A DNA stretch of 64,000 nucleotides from Pelovirga terrestris (GCF_014773365.1 NZ_JACWUN010000017.1:1-64000); one strand, 5' to 3'. Shown: positions 43,562 to 53,997, counted from the first letter of the stretch. Numbers and translations: made by a program. Notes: generated from the letters alone by a model not told the origin.

Positions 43562-44620
43562 TTATTTTTTCTCCACCAGCAGCTTCAACAGGGAAGGTGC
43601 AATGTGATCGAGGGGCACCAGGCTTTGTGCTCCTCCTTTTTCATAGGCCACTCTGGGCATACCGAAAACAACAGATGAAGCCTCATCCTGTGCAATACAG
43701 CGGGCACCTGCCTGCTGCATTGCCAGCATCCCTTCAGCGCCGTCTGACCCCATGCCGGTGAGCATGGCACCGATGGCATTGGCGCCGACATGTTTGGCCA
43801 CTGAGTGCATCATGACATTGACTGAGGGGCAGTGCCCGCTGACTTTTTCCGGCCCCCCCAAGCGTACCACGTAAAAACCGCCGCTACGAACCACCTCAAA
43901 TTGCACCCCGCCGGGCGCAATCAGCACCAGACCGGTACGGACGCGATCACCTTGCTCGGCTTCTTTAACCTGCATGGCGCAGAGCTGATTAAGGCGATCG
44001 GCAAACATTTTGGTAAAGCCGCTCGGCATGTGCTGAACAATAACCGTACCCGGGGTTGTCGCTGGAAAGCCCTCCAACACCCGTCGAATCGCCTCGGTTC
44101 CTCCGGTTGAGGCCCCGATCGCAATGACCTTGTCGGTGGATTCCGCCAGGGCCGTGGATTTGCCGACCGTCCCGCCGGCTAAAGGGTCGACACGCTTACC
44201 TTTCCAGTGAGAAACATTCGCCCCGCTGGCAATCTTGACCTTGGTGCGCAGCTCCATCAGCATGGAATTGAGCCCAGCCGTGACGTTGCTGGTCGGTTTG
44301 GCAACAAAATCAACCGCACCGGCGTCCAGCGCCTCCATGGTGATCTGTTTGCCACGCTGGGTCAGGGAGCTCACCATCACCACGGGGATCGGATATTGCG
44401 GCATCAGTTTGCGCAAAAACGCAACCCCATCCATGCGCGGCATTTCAACATCGAGGGTCAGGACATCAGGTTCAAGCTCAAGGATGCGATCACGGGCGAT
44501 ATAAGGATCAGAAGCAGTCCCTACCACCTCAATGGCCGGATCGAGGGCAAGACCCTGGCTGAGAATATTGCGGACCAGGGCAGAATCATCAACAATCAGC
44601 ACCCGAACTTTGCGTTTCAT
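43562..44620 (-). CDS. cheB: Protein-glutamate methylesterase CheB
   Basis: A 352-residue protein with an N-terminal receiver (VDDSALVRNIL, LTLDVEMPRMDG) and a C-terminal methylesterase domain: catalytic Ser in IGASTGGTEAIRRVL, His in IVQHMP, and Asp in MLTGMGSDGAEGM. It removes methyl groups from chemoreceptors when phosphorylated by CheA. It follows cheR directly with no gap. Confidence 0.95.
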   Translation of the reverse strand: MKRKVRVLIVDDSALVRNILSQGLALDPAIEVVGTASDPYIARDRILELEPDVLTLDVEMPRMDGVAFLRKLMPQYPIPVVMVSSLTQRGKQITMEALDAGAVDFVAKPTSNVTAGLNSMLMELRTKVKIASGANVSHWKGKRVDPLAGGTVGKSTALAESTDKVIAIGASTGGTEAIRRVLEGFPATTPGTVIVQHMPSGFTKMFADRLNQLCAMQVKEAEQGDRVRTGLVLIAPGGVQFEVVRSGGFYVVRLGGPEKVSGHCPSVNVMMHSVAKHVGANAIGAMLTGMGSDGAEGMLAMQQAGARCIAQDEASSVVFGMPRVAYEKGGAQSLVPLDHIAPSLLKLLVEKK

Positions 44621-45490
44621 TTACAGGGTCCCCTTCTGGTAGAGCGCCGGTTTCAGATAGTTGTAAAGGGTCTGACTACGCCCCAGGGTTTCTGAATGGC
44701 CGATGAAAAGATAGCCGCCCGGCTCGGTACACTGATGGTAGCGTCGGACCAGGGCTTCCCGGGTTGGCTGGTCAAAATAGATCATGACATTGCGGCAAAA
44801 GATCATGTGGAAGGGTTTTTTGAAAGGAAAACAGGTGTTCATCAGGTTAAAGCGCCTGAAGGTCGCTTCTTTCTTGATTTTATCGATTACCGCCATATTA
44901 TCCGCCCCGGCCGGAGTAAAGTACTTGCGCTGCAGATTCTCAGGCAGTTGCTTGACCCGCTCGGTTGCATATACGCCACGCCGAGCAATGGTCAATGCCC
45001 GATCGGAGATGTCTGTAGCCAGGATGCCTGCATCCCATTTGCTGTAGTCGGTGCCCAGATGCTCCATCATCAACATCAGCAGGGTGTAGGGTTCTTCGCC
45101 ACTGGAACAGCCGGCACACCAGATCCGTAACTCCTTACAATTCTGCTGCCTGAGTTTATTAATCGTGGCGGGCAACGCGGTTTCGGCAAAATAGTCGAAG
45201 TGGTCTTTTTCCCGGTTGAAGTAGGTGTGGTTGGTGGAGATCAGATCGACCAGTTCACCCAGCGACCGTTCCGTTTTATCGCCGACCAGATAGTCAAAAT
45301 ACGCCGAAAAGGTCGACAGCCCGAGGTTGCGCATCAGCTTTTGCAGGCGACCGACGAGCAGGGAACGTTTCTGGTCGGTCAGGTTGATGCCGAAGCGTTC
45401 GTGGATCAAATTGCGTAACTGGGCGAACTCCCGGTCGGAGATCGACATGGTGTTGGTATACGGTGGTGCCTGTCGGCTGTTGTTGTCCAT
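44621..45490 (-). CDS. cheR: Chemoreceptor methyltransferase CheR
   Basis: A 289-residue CheR. The N-terminal helical domain runs to about residue 90 (NTYF-like NHTYFNREKDHFDYF). The SAM-binding region is WCAGCSSGEEPYTLLML, and MIFCRNVMIYFDQPTRE and GYLFIGHSET follow. It adds methyl groups to chemoreceptor glutamates, opposing CheB. The start at 45490 is preceded by a weak site; ATG at residue 15 (MSISDREF) is also possible. Confidence 0.95.
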   Translation of the reverse strand: MDNNSRQAPPYTNTMSISDREFAQLRNLIHERFGINLTDQKRSLLVGRLQKLMRNLGLSTFSAYFDYLVGDKTERSLGELVDLISTNHTYFNREKDHFDYFAETALPATINKLRQQNCKELRIWCAGCSSGEEPYTLLMLMMEHLGTDYSKWDAGILATDISDRALTIARRGVYATERVKQLPENLQRKYFTPAGADNMAVIDKIKKEATFRRFNLMNTCFPFKKPFHMIFCRNVMIYFDQPTREALVRRYHQCTEPGGYLFIGHSETLGRSQTLYNYLKPALYQKGTL

Positions 45491-45510
45491 GAGGGTTATC
45501 CGCTGGCCGG

Positions 45511-46017
45511 TTATTCTTCGTCGCCGTCACTCTGAATCAGACGTTGCATCTCGTTACTGAATAACAGCTTATGAACATCAAGTAGAATGATGACGCGGTT
45601 GTTCATCTTCCCCATCCCCTGGATGTAGCTGTTGTCACTGTTTTTGCTGGTGCGTGGCGCCGGTTCCACGTGGCTTTCAGGAATGTCGGCAACCTCACTG
45701 ACCTCGTCTACTACCAGGCCGACCTCGGTGGAATCCACATTGATAACAATAATGCAGGTGCGGTCATCGTAGTCACGTGCCGGCAGTTTGAAGCGGGCGC
45801 GAACATCCATGACTGGAATGACCTTGCCACGCAGGTTAATCACCCCACGGATAAAGGCGGGCATATCGGGAACTTCGGTAATTGACTGGATGCCGATAAT
45901 TTCAATGACATAACAGATGTCAATACCATAGTTTTCACCAGCTAAGTGAAAGGTGAGGTATTTGTCCTTTTGAGTATCTTCGTTATCCGGGCCATTCAGG
46001 GAGAGATCTTCTGCCAT
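45511..46017 (-). CDS. cheW: Chemotaxis coupling protein CheW
   Basis: A 168-residue CheW (YLTFHLAGENYGIDICYVIEI, GVINLRGKVIPVMDVRARF, VDEVSEVADIP). It links chemoreceptors to CheA. Its stop-start junction with cheA is zero bases. A fragment resembling its N-terminus is found at 31502-31744. Confidence 0.94.
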   Translation of the reverse strand: MAEDLSLNGPDNEDTQKDKYLTFHLAGENYGIDICYVIEIIGIQSITEVPDMPAFIRGVINLRGKVIPVMDVRARFKLPARDYDDRTCIIVINVDSTEVGLVVDEVSEVADIPESHVEPAPRTSKNSDNSYIQGMGKMNNRVIILLDVHKLLFSNEMQRLIQSDGDEE

Positions 46018-48306
46018 TTATTCGTCTCCTTTGCTGATTGCTGCGGCATCAGCCAGTTCTTTTTTGCTGTCAAATGATTCAACCAGGGTGCCGACATCAA
46101 GAATCAGGCTGACGCCTCCATCGCCGAGAATGGTACAGCCGGAAACACCGGGGACAGTACCGATAAAATCAGACAATCCCTTGATAACGGTCTGCTGCTG
46201 GCCGAGAATTTCGTCAACAAACAGACAGAAACGACTGTCCTGGTATTCAAGAACGATCAGAATGCCATTACAGAGTTGTTCTGAGTCAGGTCTTTTATTA
46301 AGAATCTGATGCAGGCGGACAACCGGAAAAAAGTGTTCTCTGACCCGCGCCAATTCATCACCGTCAGGAGTGACGGTGATTTGTTCCATCTCAGGGCGAT
46401 AGGCTTCCAGGATCGACAAGGTGGGAACGATACAGGTCGTGGTTCCGACCCGTACCATCATGCCGTCAATGATCGCCAGGGTCAGGGGAATGCGCAGATT
46501 GATGCGGGTGCCCTGACCGAGCTTGCTGGTGATGTCGATCTTGCCCTTGATCTTTTCAAGGTTTCTTTTCACCACATCCATGCCGACTCCACGGCCGGAG
46601 ATATCAGTGACCTGGGCGGCGGTGGAGAAGCCTGGGGCAAAAATCAGATTGTTGATCTGTTTCTCCGTCAGGTCCGAGCCATCTCCTTCAATCAGTCCCT
46701 TGCTGATGGCTTTTTCGAGGATTTTTTCGCGGTTTAAGCCGCGGCCGTCATCTTCGATGGTGACCCAGACTTCCCCTTCTTCGTGGCGTGCCGAGAGCTT
46801 GACCGTTCCTTTTTCCGATTTGCCGTTGGCCATCCGTTCAGCGGGAGGTTCAAGGCCGTGATCGAGGGAGTTGCGTAACAGGTGAACGAGGGGATCGGTG
46901 ATGGTCTCGATGACGGTTTTATCAATTTCTGTTTCTTCGCCGATCAGTTGCAGATCGACCTTTTTACCAGCTTTCACCGAGATATCATGAACCAGCCGGA
47001 TCATGCGCCGGAACAGGCCGGAAACCGGGATCATGCGGATCGACATGGCCATTTCCTGCAGTTCGCGCACCAGTTTCGACATATGCTGGGCTGCCTTACC
47101 GAAGTTCTCCAGCTCCAGCCCTTTGAGGTCGGGGTTATGGATCAGCATGTTTTCAGCAATCACCATCTCGCCGATCAGGTTGATCAGGTTGTCGAGTTTA
47201 CCCAGCTCAACGCGGATATCCTGCCTTTTGGCCGGAACCTTGGAGCGGGTCACCGGTTTGGCCTTGGCTTTGGCCTCATCGCTGGATTCCTGCTGGCGTT
47301 TAAGAGCGTTGGCAATCTGCTCCGGGGTGGCGCTTCCCTGTTGCATGAGAATTTCACCGACCGGTTTTTTCTGGATCTCCACGGCCGAAGAGATTGCCAG
47401 TTTATCAACCCCTTCTTCGGCCAGGAGATCACCAAGCAGGGGGGTCATGAGGTTTTTCAGGGCCTCAAGGTGGGAATCAAGATCCTCGATAAAATCTTCT
47501 TTGCCTTCGGCAATGTTGTTCAGCCCCTGCTGCAGTAGATCGAGACTTACCAGGAGTTGTTCGGTCGGGTTGTCCACCGCAAGTCTGGAGCCGGACTTGA
47601 CCCGATCCAGGACGTTTTCCATCTGATGGCTGAGTTTTTCCAGGTGGGCAAAGCCAAAAAAGCCGCAGTTGCCCTTGAAGCTATGGATATGACGAAAAAT
47701 ATCTCCAATGGAATCAGCATCTTCAGGATGCTCTCCCCAGGCGAGCAGGCCCTGTTCCGCATGTTGCAGCAACTCACCACTTTCCTGCACAAAACTGTTG
47801 CGCATCTCTTCAGTGATTTCCATCTCCGGGAAAACCGGTTCCGGCTCACTGGCAACAGGTGTCGTCGGATGATCTTCCTGGGGATCAGCTGCGCTGGTGG
47901 CAGGACCATCGATGGCTAGATGGAGTTGCGCAGAAATTGAATCGGCAGCAGCACTCATCGTATCGTCGCTGAAACTGGCGTCAACAGCATCGAGGGCATC
48001 TTTAGCGAAATCACAAGCAGCACAAAAGAGCGTGACATGCTCGGGAAGCAGTTCGATTTCGTTGTTGCGGACCAGATCAAGCAGGCTTTCGGCGGCATGA
48101 GCGACCCGGGTCAGATGGGTGAATTCGAGAAAACCGGCACTGCCTTTCATCGAATGAAAGAGGCGAAAGATAGCGTTCATGGTTTCAGGATCGCTGTTCT
48201 GCCCCAATTCAATGATTGCAGGTTCAAGCTGTTCGATCATGTCACGGCTTTCGGTGACAAACTCCTGAATGATTTCGATCTGATCGTCGTCGAGCTGCAT
48301 ACCCAT
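46018..48306 (-). CDS. cheA: Chemotaxis histidine kinase CheA with two Hpt domains
   Basis: A 762-residue kinase. Hpt1 has H51 in LFHSMKGSAGFLEF; Hpt2 has H208 in HIHSFKGNCGFFGF. Then come a linker, the dimerisation helices (VELGKLDNLINLIGEMVIAE), the ATPase with N box LLRNSLDHGLEPP and G boxes IEDDGRGLNREKI and GVGMDVVKRNLEKI, and a C-terminal CheW-like domain. No obvious P2 CheY-binding domain is recognised. Two phosphorylatable His domains together with two CheY proteins allow branched phosphotransfer. It is the first gene of the minus-strand che operon. Confidence 0.95.
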   Translation of the reverse strand: MGMQLDDDQIEIIQEFVTESRDMIEQLEPAIIELGQNSDPETMNAIFRLFHSMKGSAGFLEFTHLTRVAHAAESLLDLVRNNEIELLPEHVTLFCAACDFAKDALDAVDASFSDDTMSAAADSISAQLHLAIDGPATSAADPQEDHPTTPVASEPEPVFPEMEITEEMRNSFVQESGELLQHAEQGLLAWGEHPEDADSIGDIFRHIHSFKGNCGFFGFAHLEKLSHQMENVLDRVKSGSRLAVDNPTEQLLVSLDLLQQGLNNIAEGKEDFIEDLDSHLEALKNLMTPLLGDLLAEEGVDKLAISSAVEIQKKPVGEILMQQGSATPEQIANALKRQQESSDEAKAKAKPVTRSKVPAKRQDIRVELGKLDNLINLIGEMVIAENMLIHNPDLKGLELENFGKAAQHMSKLVRELQEMAMSIRMIPVSGLFRRMIRLVHDISVKAGKKVDLQLIGEETEIDKTVIETITDPLVHLLRNSLDHGLEPPAERMANGKSEKGTVKLSARHEEGEVWVTIEDDGRGLNREKILEKAISKGLIEGDGSDLTEKQINNLIFAPGFSTAAQVTDISGRGVGMDVVKRNLEKIKGKIDITSKLGQGTRINLRIPLTLAIIDGMMVRVGTTTCIVPTLSILEAYRPEMEQITVTPDGDELARVREHFFPVVRLHQILNKRPDSEQLCNGILIVLEYQDSRFCLFVDEILGQQQTVIKGLSDFIGTVPGVSGCTILGDGGVSLILDVGTLVESFDSKKELADAAAISKGDE

Positions 48307-48430
48307 GGCGGACCCTCACCAAAAAAAGAAAACTGCAAAGTTAGCTAAGCAACGGCTAATAATAGCGAACAGGTGCTTGAAAGAAAAGGTATTAATGGCG
48401 TCTGGCTATTAATTACAGGATTTTTCCTGC

Positions 48431-48450
48431 GCCGATCCAGCTGGATCGGC
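48431..48450. repeat. 20-bp palindrome downstream of the chemoreceptor gene
   Basis: GCCGATCCAGCTGGATCGGC is a perfect palindrome about 24 bases past the chemoreceptor stop and upstream of cheA. It can form a 9-bp hairpin but is not followed by a T-run on either strand. Confidence 0.5.
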
Positions 48451-48473
48451 ACAAGTTTGCTGAATATCACATG

Positions 48474-50222
48474 TTAACCTGCTTTTTCCGGGAGTTGATG
48501 TCTGCTGCCGGAGATCTCTCTTGAGCTTGAATGAGGATCTTTGAGAACAAATCGACTCAGTTGATGTTTAAGCTGCGCGGCCTGACCAGCAAGTTCGGCA
48601 CTGGTGGCGGCACTCTCTTCAGCGGTTGCGGTGTTTTGTTGAATCACTTGATCAATCTGTTGCAGACCGGTATTGATTTGCCCAACCCCTTGCGCCTGTT
48701 CCTGACTGGCGACCGAAATTTCGTTGATCAGGTCGGATGTCTTGCCGATGGAGTTAACGATCTCAGCTAGGGCTTTGGCGGTTCTTTCTGCGATTTGGGA
48801 ACCGTTGGCGGTCTTTGCTACTGAACCCTCAATCAGTTCTGCCGTTTCTGCGGCCGCCTTAGCACTGCGCGCTGCCAGGTTGCGTACCTCTTCGGCCACC
48901 ACCGCAAAGCCTTTACCATGTTGACCGGCGCGGGCGGCTTCAACGGCGGCATTTAAGGCGAGAAGGTTGGTCTGGAAAGCGATCTCATCGATAACCTTGA
49001 TGATTTTGCTGATATTGTGGCCGGCTTCATTGATGTCCTTCATCGCGTCAATCATTTCCGTCATGCGCTCACTGCCAACATTGGCTGCAGCTCGGGCAGA
49101 GTTGGCCAACTCACTTGCTTGACGGGCATTTTCGGCGCTGATATTGGTCTGGCTGCCGATCTGGTTCATCGAACTGCTGATTTCTTCTACCGAGGCTGCC
49201 GAGGTCGATGCCCCGTCGGATAAATGCTGTGCCGATTCACTCAGCTCGGCGCTGCCGCTGTCGATTTCCTGCCCCGCTGCCTGGATCTCAGCGATGACCT
49301 GGTTAAGATCTTCTCCCAGGCTTTTTAAGGCATTGCGTAGACTGTCATGATGATCATGGGGGGTCACCTCAAAGGTCAGATCACCCTTGGACAGCTGTTG
49401 CAATGGCGTTACGACTTCCTGTTGCAGGCTGTCGGCCAGCGCATCGAGGGTTCTTCCTGTCTCGCCCAGTTCATCATTCTGGGTCAGGTTAAGGCGCTCA
49501 TCCAGGTGACCGTGACCGATGTCGGTCAACACCTGGCGTACCCGCGTCAGGGGAGTAACAACAAGTTTTCTGAGCATCAACAGCAGGGCCAGCCAGATGA
49601 TGATCAGGCAGCTCAACCCCAGGACAACGCTGCTGATCAGGCTGCTACGATTGCCGGCGGCGGCCATCAGTTGGAGATGTTCCCTTTCCTGATTGAGCTT
49701 GTCGAGACTGAAATTGACATAAAGAACCCCGGACAGGGTTCCTTCCTGGTCGTCAGGATGACAACCCATACAGCGGGGCTCAAACATGTGACCATTGGCC
49801 ATGAAATAACTTTCCGCACTTTCCTGCTTTAGGCTGTAGTTCTGGTCGGTGCGGGTAATATTGATGGTTGGCTGACGGGTGCCTATTTTGTCCCGCTGGC
49901 TTGAGTGGGTGGAAACCCCTTGCGCGTTGGTCAGCCCAACTTCGATGACCCCGGGTACGTCACCAAGTCCCATAATAAGCTCATCAAAAACATCCATTTC
50001 GCCACGCTCGAGGGATCCCTTGGTGCCCACCTCCAGGCTGGTGAAGACACCATGTGCCTGCTCGATAATCGTCTCTTGTAGGGCCCCGAGGGCTTCGTCT
50101 TCTTGCTGCTTTAGAATTTTACGCGTTTGCAGTGCTGATAAACTAAAGCTGATGCCCAGAATAATGAGCAGAATAAGGACAAGGGCGCCCCCTACTTTGG
50201 TCTGAATGCTGTTCAACTTCAT
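48474..50222 (-). CDS. Methyl-accepting chemotaxis protein with periplasmic c-type heme motif
   Basis: A 582-residue receptor. TM1 is about residues 11-30, the periplasmic sensor about 31-193, and TM2 about 195-217. Then comes a HAMP-like region and the signalling domain with the conserved tip [20 protein letters not shown]. The sensor contains C151-M-G-C-H155, a CxxCH heme c attachment site, in an [14 protein letters not shown] context. This matches the Geobacter periplasmic heme-PAS receptors (GSU0582/GSU0935 type, from memory), thought to sense redox state or gases. It lies just upstream of cheA on the same strand and is likely served by that pathway. Confidence 0.92.
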   Translation of the reverse strand: MKLNSIQTKVGGALVLILLIILGISFSLSALQTRKILKQQEDEALGALQETIIEQAHGVFTSLEVGTKGSLERGEMDVFDELIMGLGDVPGVIEVGLTNAQGVSTHSSQRDKIGTRQPTINITRTDQNYSLKQESAESYFMANGHMFEPRCMGCHPDDQEGTLSGVLYVNFSLDKLNQEREHLQLMAAAGNRSSLISSVVLGLSCLIIIWLALLLMLRKLVVTPLTRVRQVLTDIGHGHLDERLNLTQNDELGETGRTLDALADSLQQEVVTPLQQLSKGDLTFEVTPHDHHDSLRNALKSLGEDLNQVIAEIQAAGQEIDSGSAELSESAQHLSDGASTSAASVEEISSSMNQIGSQTNISAENARQASELANSARAAANVGSERMTEMIDAMKDINEAGHNISKIIKVIDEIAFQTNLLALNAAVEAARAGQHGKGFAVVAEEVRNLAARSAKAAAETAELIEGSVAKTANGSQIAERTAKALAEIVNSIGKTSDLINEISVASQEQAQGVGQINTGLQQIDQVIQQNTATAEESAATSAELAGQAAQLKHQLSRFVLKDPHSSSREISGSRHQLPEKAG

Positions 50223-50409
50223 GGTGTCGTCCTTTGCATGGAGTGGCTATGAATTTGCATTAGTTGACGTTCATTTGCAATCTATCATTGAGACAGGATA
50301 AGTACAACAAAAAAAAGAAAGACAAGGAAGTTTGTCAATAATGGTGAGGTTTGGCAATCATGCCGTCAGGTAATAGAGGGGCTGTGACAACAAAGGTGTT
50401 TTGTCATGC

Positions 50410-51648
50410 TTAGATGAGTGGAGCAGGCTTTTTTTTGCGCCGCCGGCGTTTGCGACGAACGGGAGCTTCCACCGGTTTGCCGCAGGTGGAGATTGCGCTG
50501 TTCCATTCCTGCAACAGCGGGAGCAGATCGGGTCGTACTTGCGTCCAGAGGGTGAAGAGTTCCATGGCCGTGGCAGTTGCAGGGTGGCGCAGAAATTTCT
50601 GTTCGCCGCGCTGGCCGCGGCCGCGAACCAACCGGAAACAACCGATGAGCAGGTCGCGGGCCTGCAGGCGGATGCCTGCTGCGATACTGAAATAGCGGCA
50701 GTGAGGGGTGAGGATCTCATTGGCGGATTGTAGAGCGGTGGTCATAGGGGTGCTGCGGCCTGGTGGACAACTATCCATAAACAAGCGCAGGTAAAGGGCG
50801 GCAAGGGCAAAGCTTTCATCGATGATAATGCCGCTGTGAGTGCGGGCATCGACCTGTGCCAGCATGGAAATGCCCTCATCGGTGCCGGGATAGCCGGCGA
50901 GCAGATGTGGGAGCATTCCCAGTTCGCGGCATTGGTGCAGCACCGGGGCGGCAATGCCGTAACGGAACAGCGCCATGATCTCTTCACGAATGCGGGCTGG
51001 TGCCGCCGTTGCCAAGAGCTCCCGATGTTGCTCGATGGCCGGGAAGATGTCGTCGCAGAGCTTGAAATCAAGGCGCGCAGCAAACTCGATGGCGCGCAAC
51101 ATGCGCACCGGATCTTCGACAAAACGCACCAGCGGATCACCGATGACACGGATCAGCCGTTGTTGAAGGTCGGCAAGACCGTCAACATGGTCGATGACGC
51201 TGAAGTCAGCGATGTTGTAAAACAGGGCGTTAATGGTGAAGTCGCGCCGAAAAGCATCTTCGCCCGGGGTACCGAAAAGATTCTGGACGAAATGCAGGTG
51301 ATCGCTGGGATCGTCGGGCAGTTCCTCCGGGGAGACTTCACGGCGAAAGGTGGCGACTTCGATGACTTTGTTACCGGCAAAGCGGATATGGGCAAGGCGA
51401 AAGCGGCGGCCGACCAGAAAGCAGTTGCGGAACAGGCGTTTAATCTGGTTGGGTGTGGCGTCGGTGCCGATGTCGAAATCCTTCGGTGTGCGTCCGAGCA
51501 GTAAATCACGCACACTGCCTCCCACCAGGTAGCTTTTGAAACCGTTACGGTGCAGTCGGTAAAGAACCTTCAGGCAGTCTTCATCGACTTGTCGGCGTGA
51601 GATCGGGTGCTGGTCGCGTGCGAGAATAATGGGCAGGTCAGAAGCCAT
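50410..51648 (-). CDS. pcnB: Poly(A) polymerase I-like nucleotidyltransferase (PcnB)
   Basis: A 412-residue class II nucleotidyltransferase. Catalytic marks are YLVGGSVRDLLLGRTPKDFDIGT with the DxD pair, FRRDFTINALFYN, and RMLRAIEFAARLDF. The C-terminus is strongly basic (RRKRRRRKKK), as in PcnB, which binds RNA 3' ends; CCA-adding enzymes usually lack this. It should add poly(A) tails that mark RNA for decay. It is transcribed away from miaA. Confidence 0.88.
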   Translation of the reverse strand: MASDLPIILARDQHPISRRQVDEDCLKVLYRLHRNGFKSYLVGGSVRDLLLGRTPKDFDIGTDATPNQIKRLFRNCFLVGRRFRLAHIRFAGNKVIEVATFRREVSPEELPDDPSDHLHFVQNLFGTPGEDAFRRDFTINALFYNIADFSVIDHVDGLADLQQRLIRVIGDPLVRFVEDPVRMLRAIEFAARLDFKLCDDIFPAIEQHRELLATAAPARIREEIMALFRYGIAAPVLHQCRELGMLPHLLAGYPGTDEGISMLAQVDARTHSGIIIDESFALAALYLRLFMDSCPPGRSTPMTTALQSANEILTPHCRYFSIAAGIRLQARDLLIGCFRLVRGRGQRGEQKFLRHPATATAMELFTLWTQVRPDLLPLLQEWNSAISTCGKPVEAPVRRKRRRRKKKPAPLI

Positions 51649-51786
51649 GGAGGTCCAATGTCAGGAGCTTGATTGCGTTTATTCGGTAGACTATAGCAAT
51701 TCAACAGGTTAAAAAAAACTGTTTTGATTGGGAAAATGGCAGGGTTTTTATTATTCTGCTGCAAACATCCAGCAAGACGGTGAAAC

Positions 51787-52701
51787 ATGGTGAATAATTC
51801 TATGGATGCACTGGTCATTTTGGGAGCGACTGCCGGCGGCAAAACTGCTCTGGCAATCGCAGCAGCACGGCATTTTGACGGCGAGATCATCTCTGCAGAT
51901 TCCCGTCAGGTTTATCGTGGCATGGACCTGGGTAGCGGTAAGGACCTGGCGGAATATGCCGAGATTCCCTACCACCTGATTGATATCGCTGAGGCCGGCA
52001 GTGAGTATAATCTGTTTCAATTTCAGCGCGATTGCTACGCAGCTATCAAAGCGATCCATCAGCGTCGGCGGCTACCGCTGATTTGCGGCGGAACCGGGCT
52101 CTATCTGGATGCGGTGCTGAAAGGGTATCATCTGGTCGAGGTCCCGCTAAATCAGCAGCTGCGTGAGCAGGTTTCAACCTTAAGTGATGAGCAGTTACGC
52201 CGGAAGCTGCTGGAAATCAAGCCGCAGCAACACAATCGTACCGACCTGGTTGAGCGCGAGCGGCTGCTGCGGGCCTACGAAATCGCTCTGGGCGAAGCCC
52301 GCGCTGAACCGATTGATCCCTTTGTCTGGCAACCACTGGTGTTTGGTTTGAAATGGCCACGGGAGATGCTGCGCCGCCGGATCCGCGAACGTTTGAACCA
52401 GCGTCTGGAGCAGGGGATGATTGCGGAGGTGGAGAATCTTCAGGCCGCCGGGGTGTCCTGGGAACAGTTGGAGTTTTATGGGCTCGAATATCGCTATATT
52501 GCCCATTACCTCCAGGGTAAGCTGCGCCGTAACGAGATGGTTCAGCAGCTGGCCAATGCCATTGGTCAGTTTGCCAAGCGTCAGGAAACCTTTTTCCGGC
52601 GGATGGAAAAACACGGGACCCGGATTAACTGGCTTAATGCGCAGAACGATCCTTTTGCCCAACTGTGTCGCATGGTAGAACAGTACCGGATTAGCCTGTA
52701 G
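51787..52701 (+). CDS. miaA: tRNA dimethylallyltransferase MiaA
   Basis: A 304-residue MiaA: P-loop LGATAGGKTALA, ISADSRQVYRGMDLGSGK, PYHLIDIAEAG, ICGGTGLYLDAVLKG, and KRQETFFRRM. The P-loop reads GATAGGKT where most have GPTASGKT. It isopentenylates A37 of tRNAs reading UNN codons. ATG 51802 (MDALVILG) is an alternative start. The next gene starts right after the stop. Confidence 0.95.
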   Translation: MVNNSMDALVILGATAGGKTALAIAAARHFDGEIISADSRQVYRGMDLGSGKDLAEYAEIPYHLIDIAEAGSEYNLFQFQRDCYAAIKAIHQRRRLPLICGGTGLYLDAVLKGYHLVEVPLNQQLREQVSTLSDEQLRRKLLEIKPQQHNRTDLVERERLLRAYEIALGEARAEPIDPFVWQPLVFGLKWPREMLRRRIRERLNQRLEQGMIAEVENLQAAGVSWEQLEFYGLEYRYIAHYLQGKLRRNEMVQQLANAIGQFAKRQETFFRRMEKHGTRINWLNAQNDPFAQLCRMVEQYRISL

Positions 52702-53997
52702 ATGCAAGGTCGGCTGAAAAAATATCTGCATAGCCGGGCGGTGCTGACTCCCTGGCAGCTGGCAGGCCACCGTGCGTCGGAGGTTGATGCGGCCATTGTT
52801 ATCCCCGCCTTGGCGGAAGCGGAGACTCTGCCGGCAACCTTGCAGTCGCTTGGGTCCAACGATCCTGAACTGCTGCAACGTACCCTGGTGATCGTTGTCG
52901 TCAATCATCGCAGCGATGCATCATCGGCACTGCGACGCAACAATGCAACCACCTTGTCCTGGCTGGCATCCCGGTCCCGTCCACGGTTGCAGCTGGCCTG
53001 GATTGATGCTGCAGCCCCCGGACTGGAACTGCCGACCGGTCAGGGGGTGGGGCTGGCGCGCAAAATCGGGTTTGATGCGGCATTGCACCGGCTTAACTGG
53101 AACAACGCGCCCTTCCTGATCTCCCTCGACGCTGACACCCTGGTGGATCAGTCTTATCTCACCGCCCTGTTCCGTCATTTTGCCACAGTACAACAAGACG
53201 GCACGGTGCTCCCCTTTCGCCATCAGGCGGGGGCTGATGGTGGTGAAGAAGAGGCGATCCGCGCCTATGAACTCTATCTGCGCAGCTACCAGTTCGGCTT
53301 ACAGCAGGCCGGATCCCCCTATGCCTATCACAGCATCGGTAGCGCTTTTGCCTGTCGGGCGCCGGGGTATATTGCGGCCGGTGGAATGAACCGGCGGCTG
53401 GCCGGGGAGGATTTCTATTTTCTCCAGCAACTCAACAAGGTTGGTGGGGTTGTGCCGTTACAAGGAACGGTGGTGCATCCCGCGCCCCGTTGTTCAGTTC
53501 GTGTACCTTTTGGTACCGGGCGCATTGTCGCCCAGCATCAGTTGGGGGAGAAACCAGCGTACCGTTTTATTGATACACAAGCATTTGCCATATTGAGGGA
53601 GTGGTTGCTGGTGGTAGCAGCGCAGCCCGATGGCTCGGTTGATGATCTGCTGAGACGGGCACAGCTGATTTCCCCAGAGCTGGCGGCTTTTCTGAAAGAC
53701 CGCAATTTTGCCACTATCTGGGCCCTGTTGCAGCGCAATCACGCCGGTAGCGAACAACGTTTGCGTGCCTTTCATCATTGGTTTGACGCGCTGCGTACCC
53801 GTCAGCTCCTGACGCGCCTGGGACAGGGTGGCGGCGATCCCATCCCTTTGGTTAGCGAATTGCTGCGCTGGGGCGGATATCCCGGTTGTTCTGATGCCAT
53901 GACGCAGCTCAGATTGCTCGAAGGGTTGCAAGGGGTCGCCGGGCAATCATCTTCATCAGCTGTTTTACCTGGCATCGGCAAGGTTTTACTTGGCTAG
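52702..53997 (+). CDS. Family 2-like glycosyltransferase
   Basis: A 431-residue protein with a GT-A/GT2-like start (AAIVIPALAEAETLPATLQSL), a DxD-like metal site (LISLDADTLVDQSYLTALF), and the acceptor region ending AGEDFYFLQQLNKVGGVV. The C-terminal ~150 residues are extra and not recognised. There is no membrane segment. ATG follows the miaA TAG with no gap, so the pair is co-transcribed. Donor and acceptor are unknown. Confidence 0.8.
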   Translation: MQGRLKKYLHSRAVLTPWQLAGHRASEVDAAIVIPALAEAETLPATLQSLGSNDPELLQRTLVIVVVNHRSDASSALRRNNATTLSWLASRSRPRLQLAWIDAAAPGLELPTGQGVGLARKIGFDAALHRLNWNNAPFLISLDADTLVDQSYLTALFRHFATVQQDGTVLPFRHQAGADGGEEEAIRAYELYLRSYQFGLQQAGSPYAYHSIGSAFACRAPGYIAAGGMNRRLAGEDFYFLQQLNKVGGVVPLQGTVVHPAPRCSVRVPFGTGRIVAQHQLGEKPAYRFIDTQAFAILREWLLVVAAQPDGSVDDLLRRAQLISPELAAFLKDRNFATIWALLQRNHAGSEQRLRAFHHWFDALRTRQLLTRLGQGGGDPIPLVSELLRWGGYPGCSDAMTQLRLLEGLQGVAGQSSSSAVLPGIGKVLLG

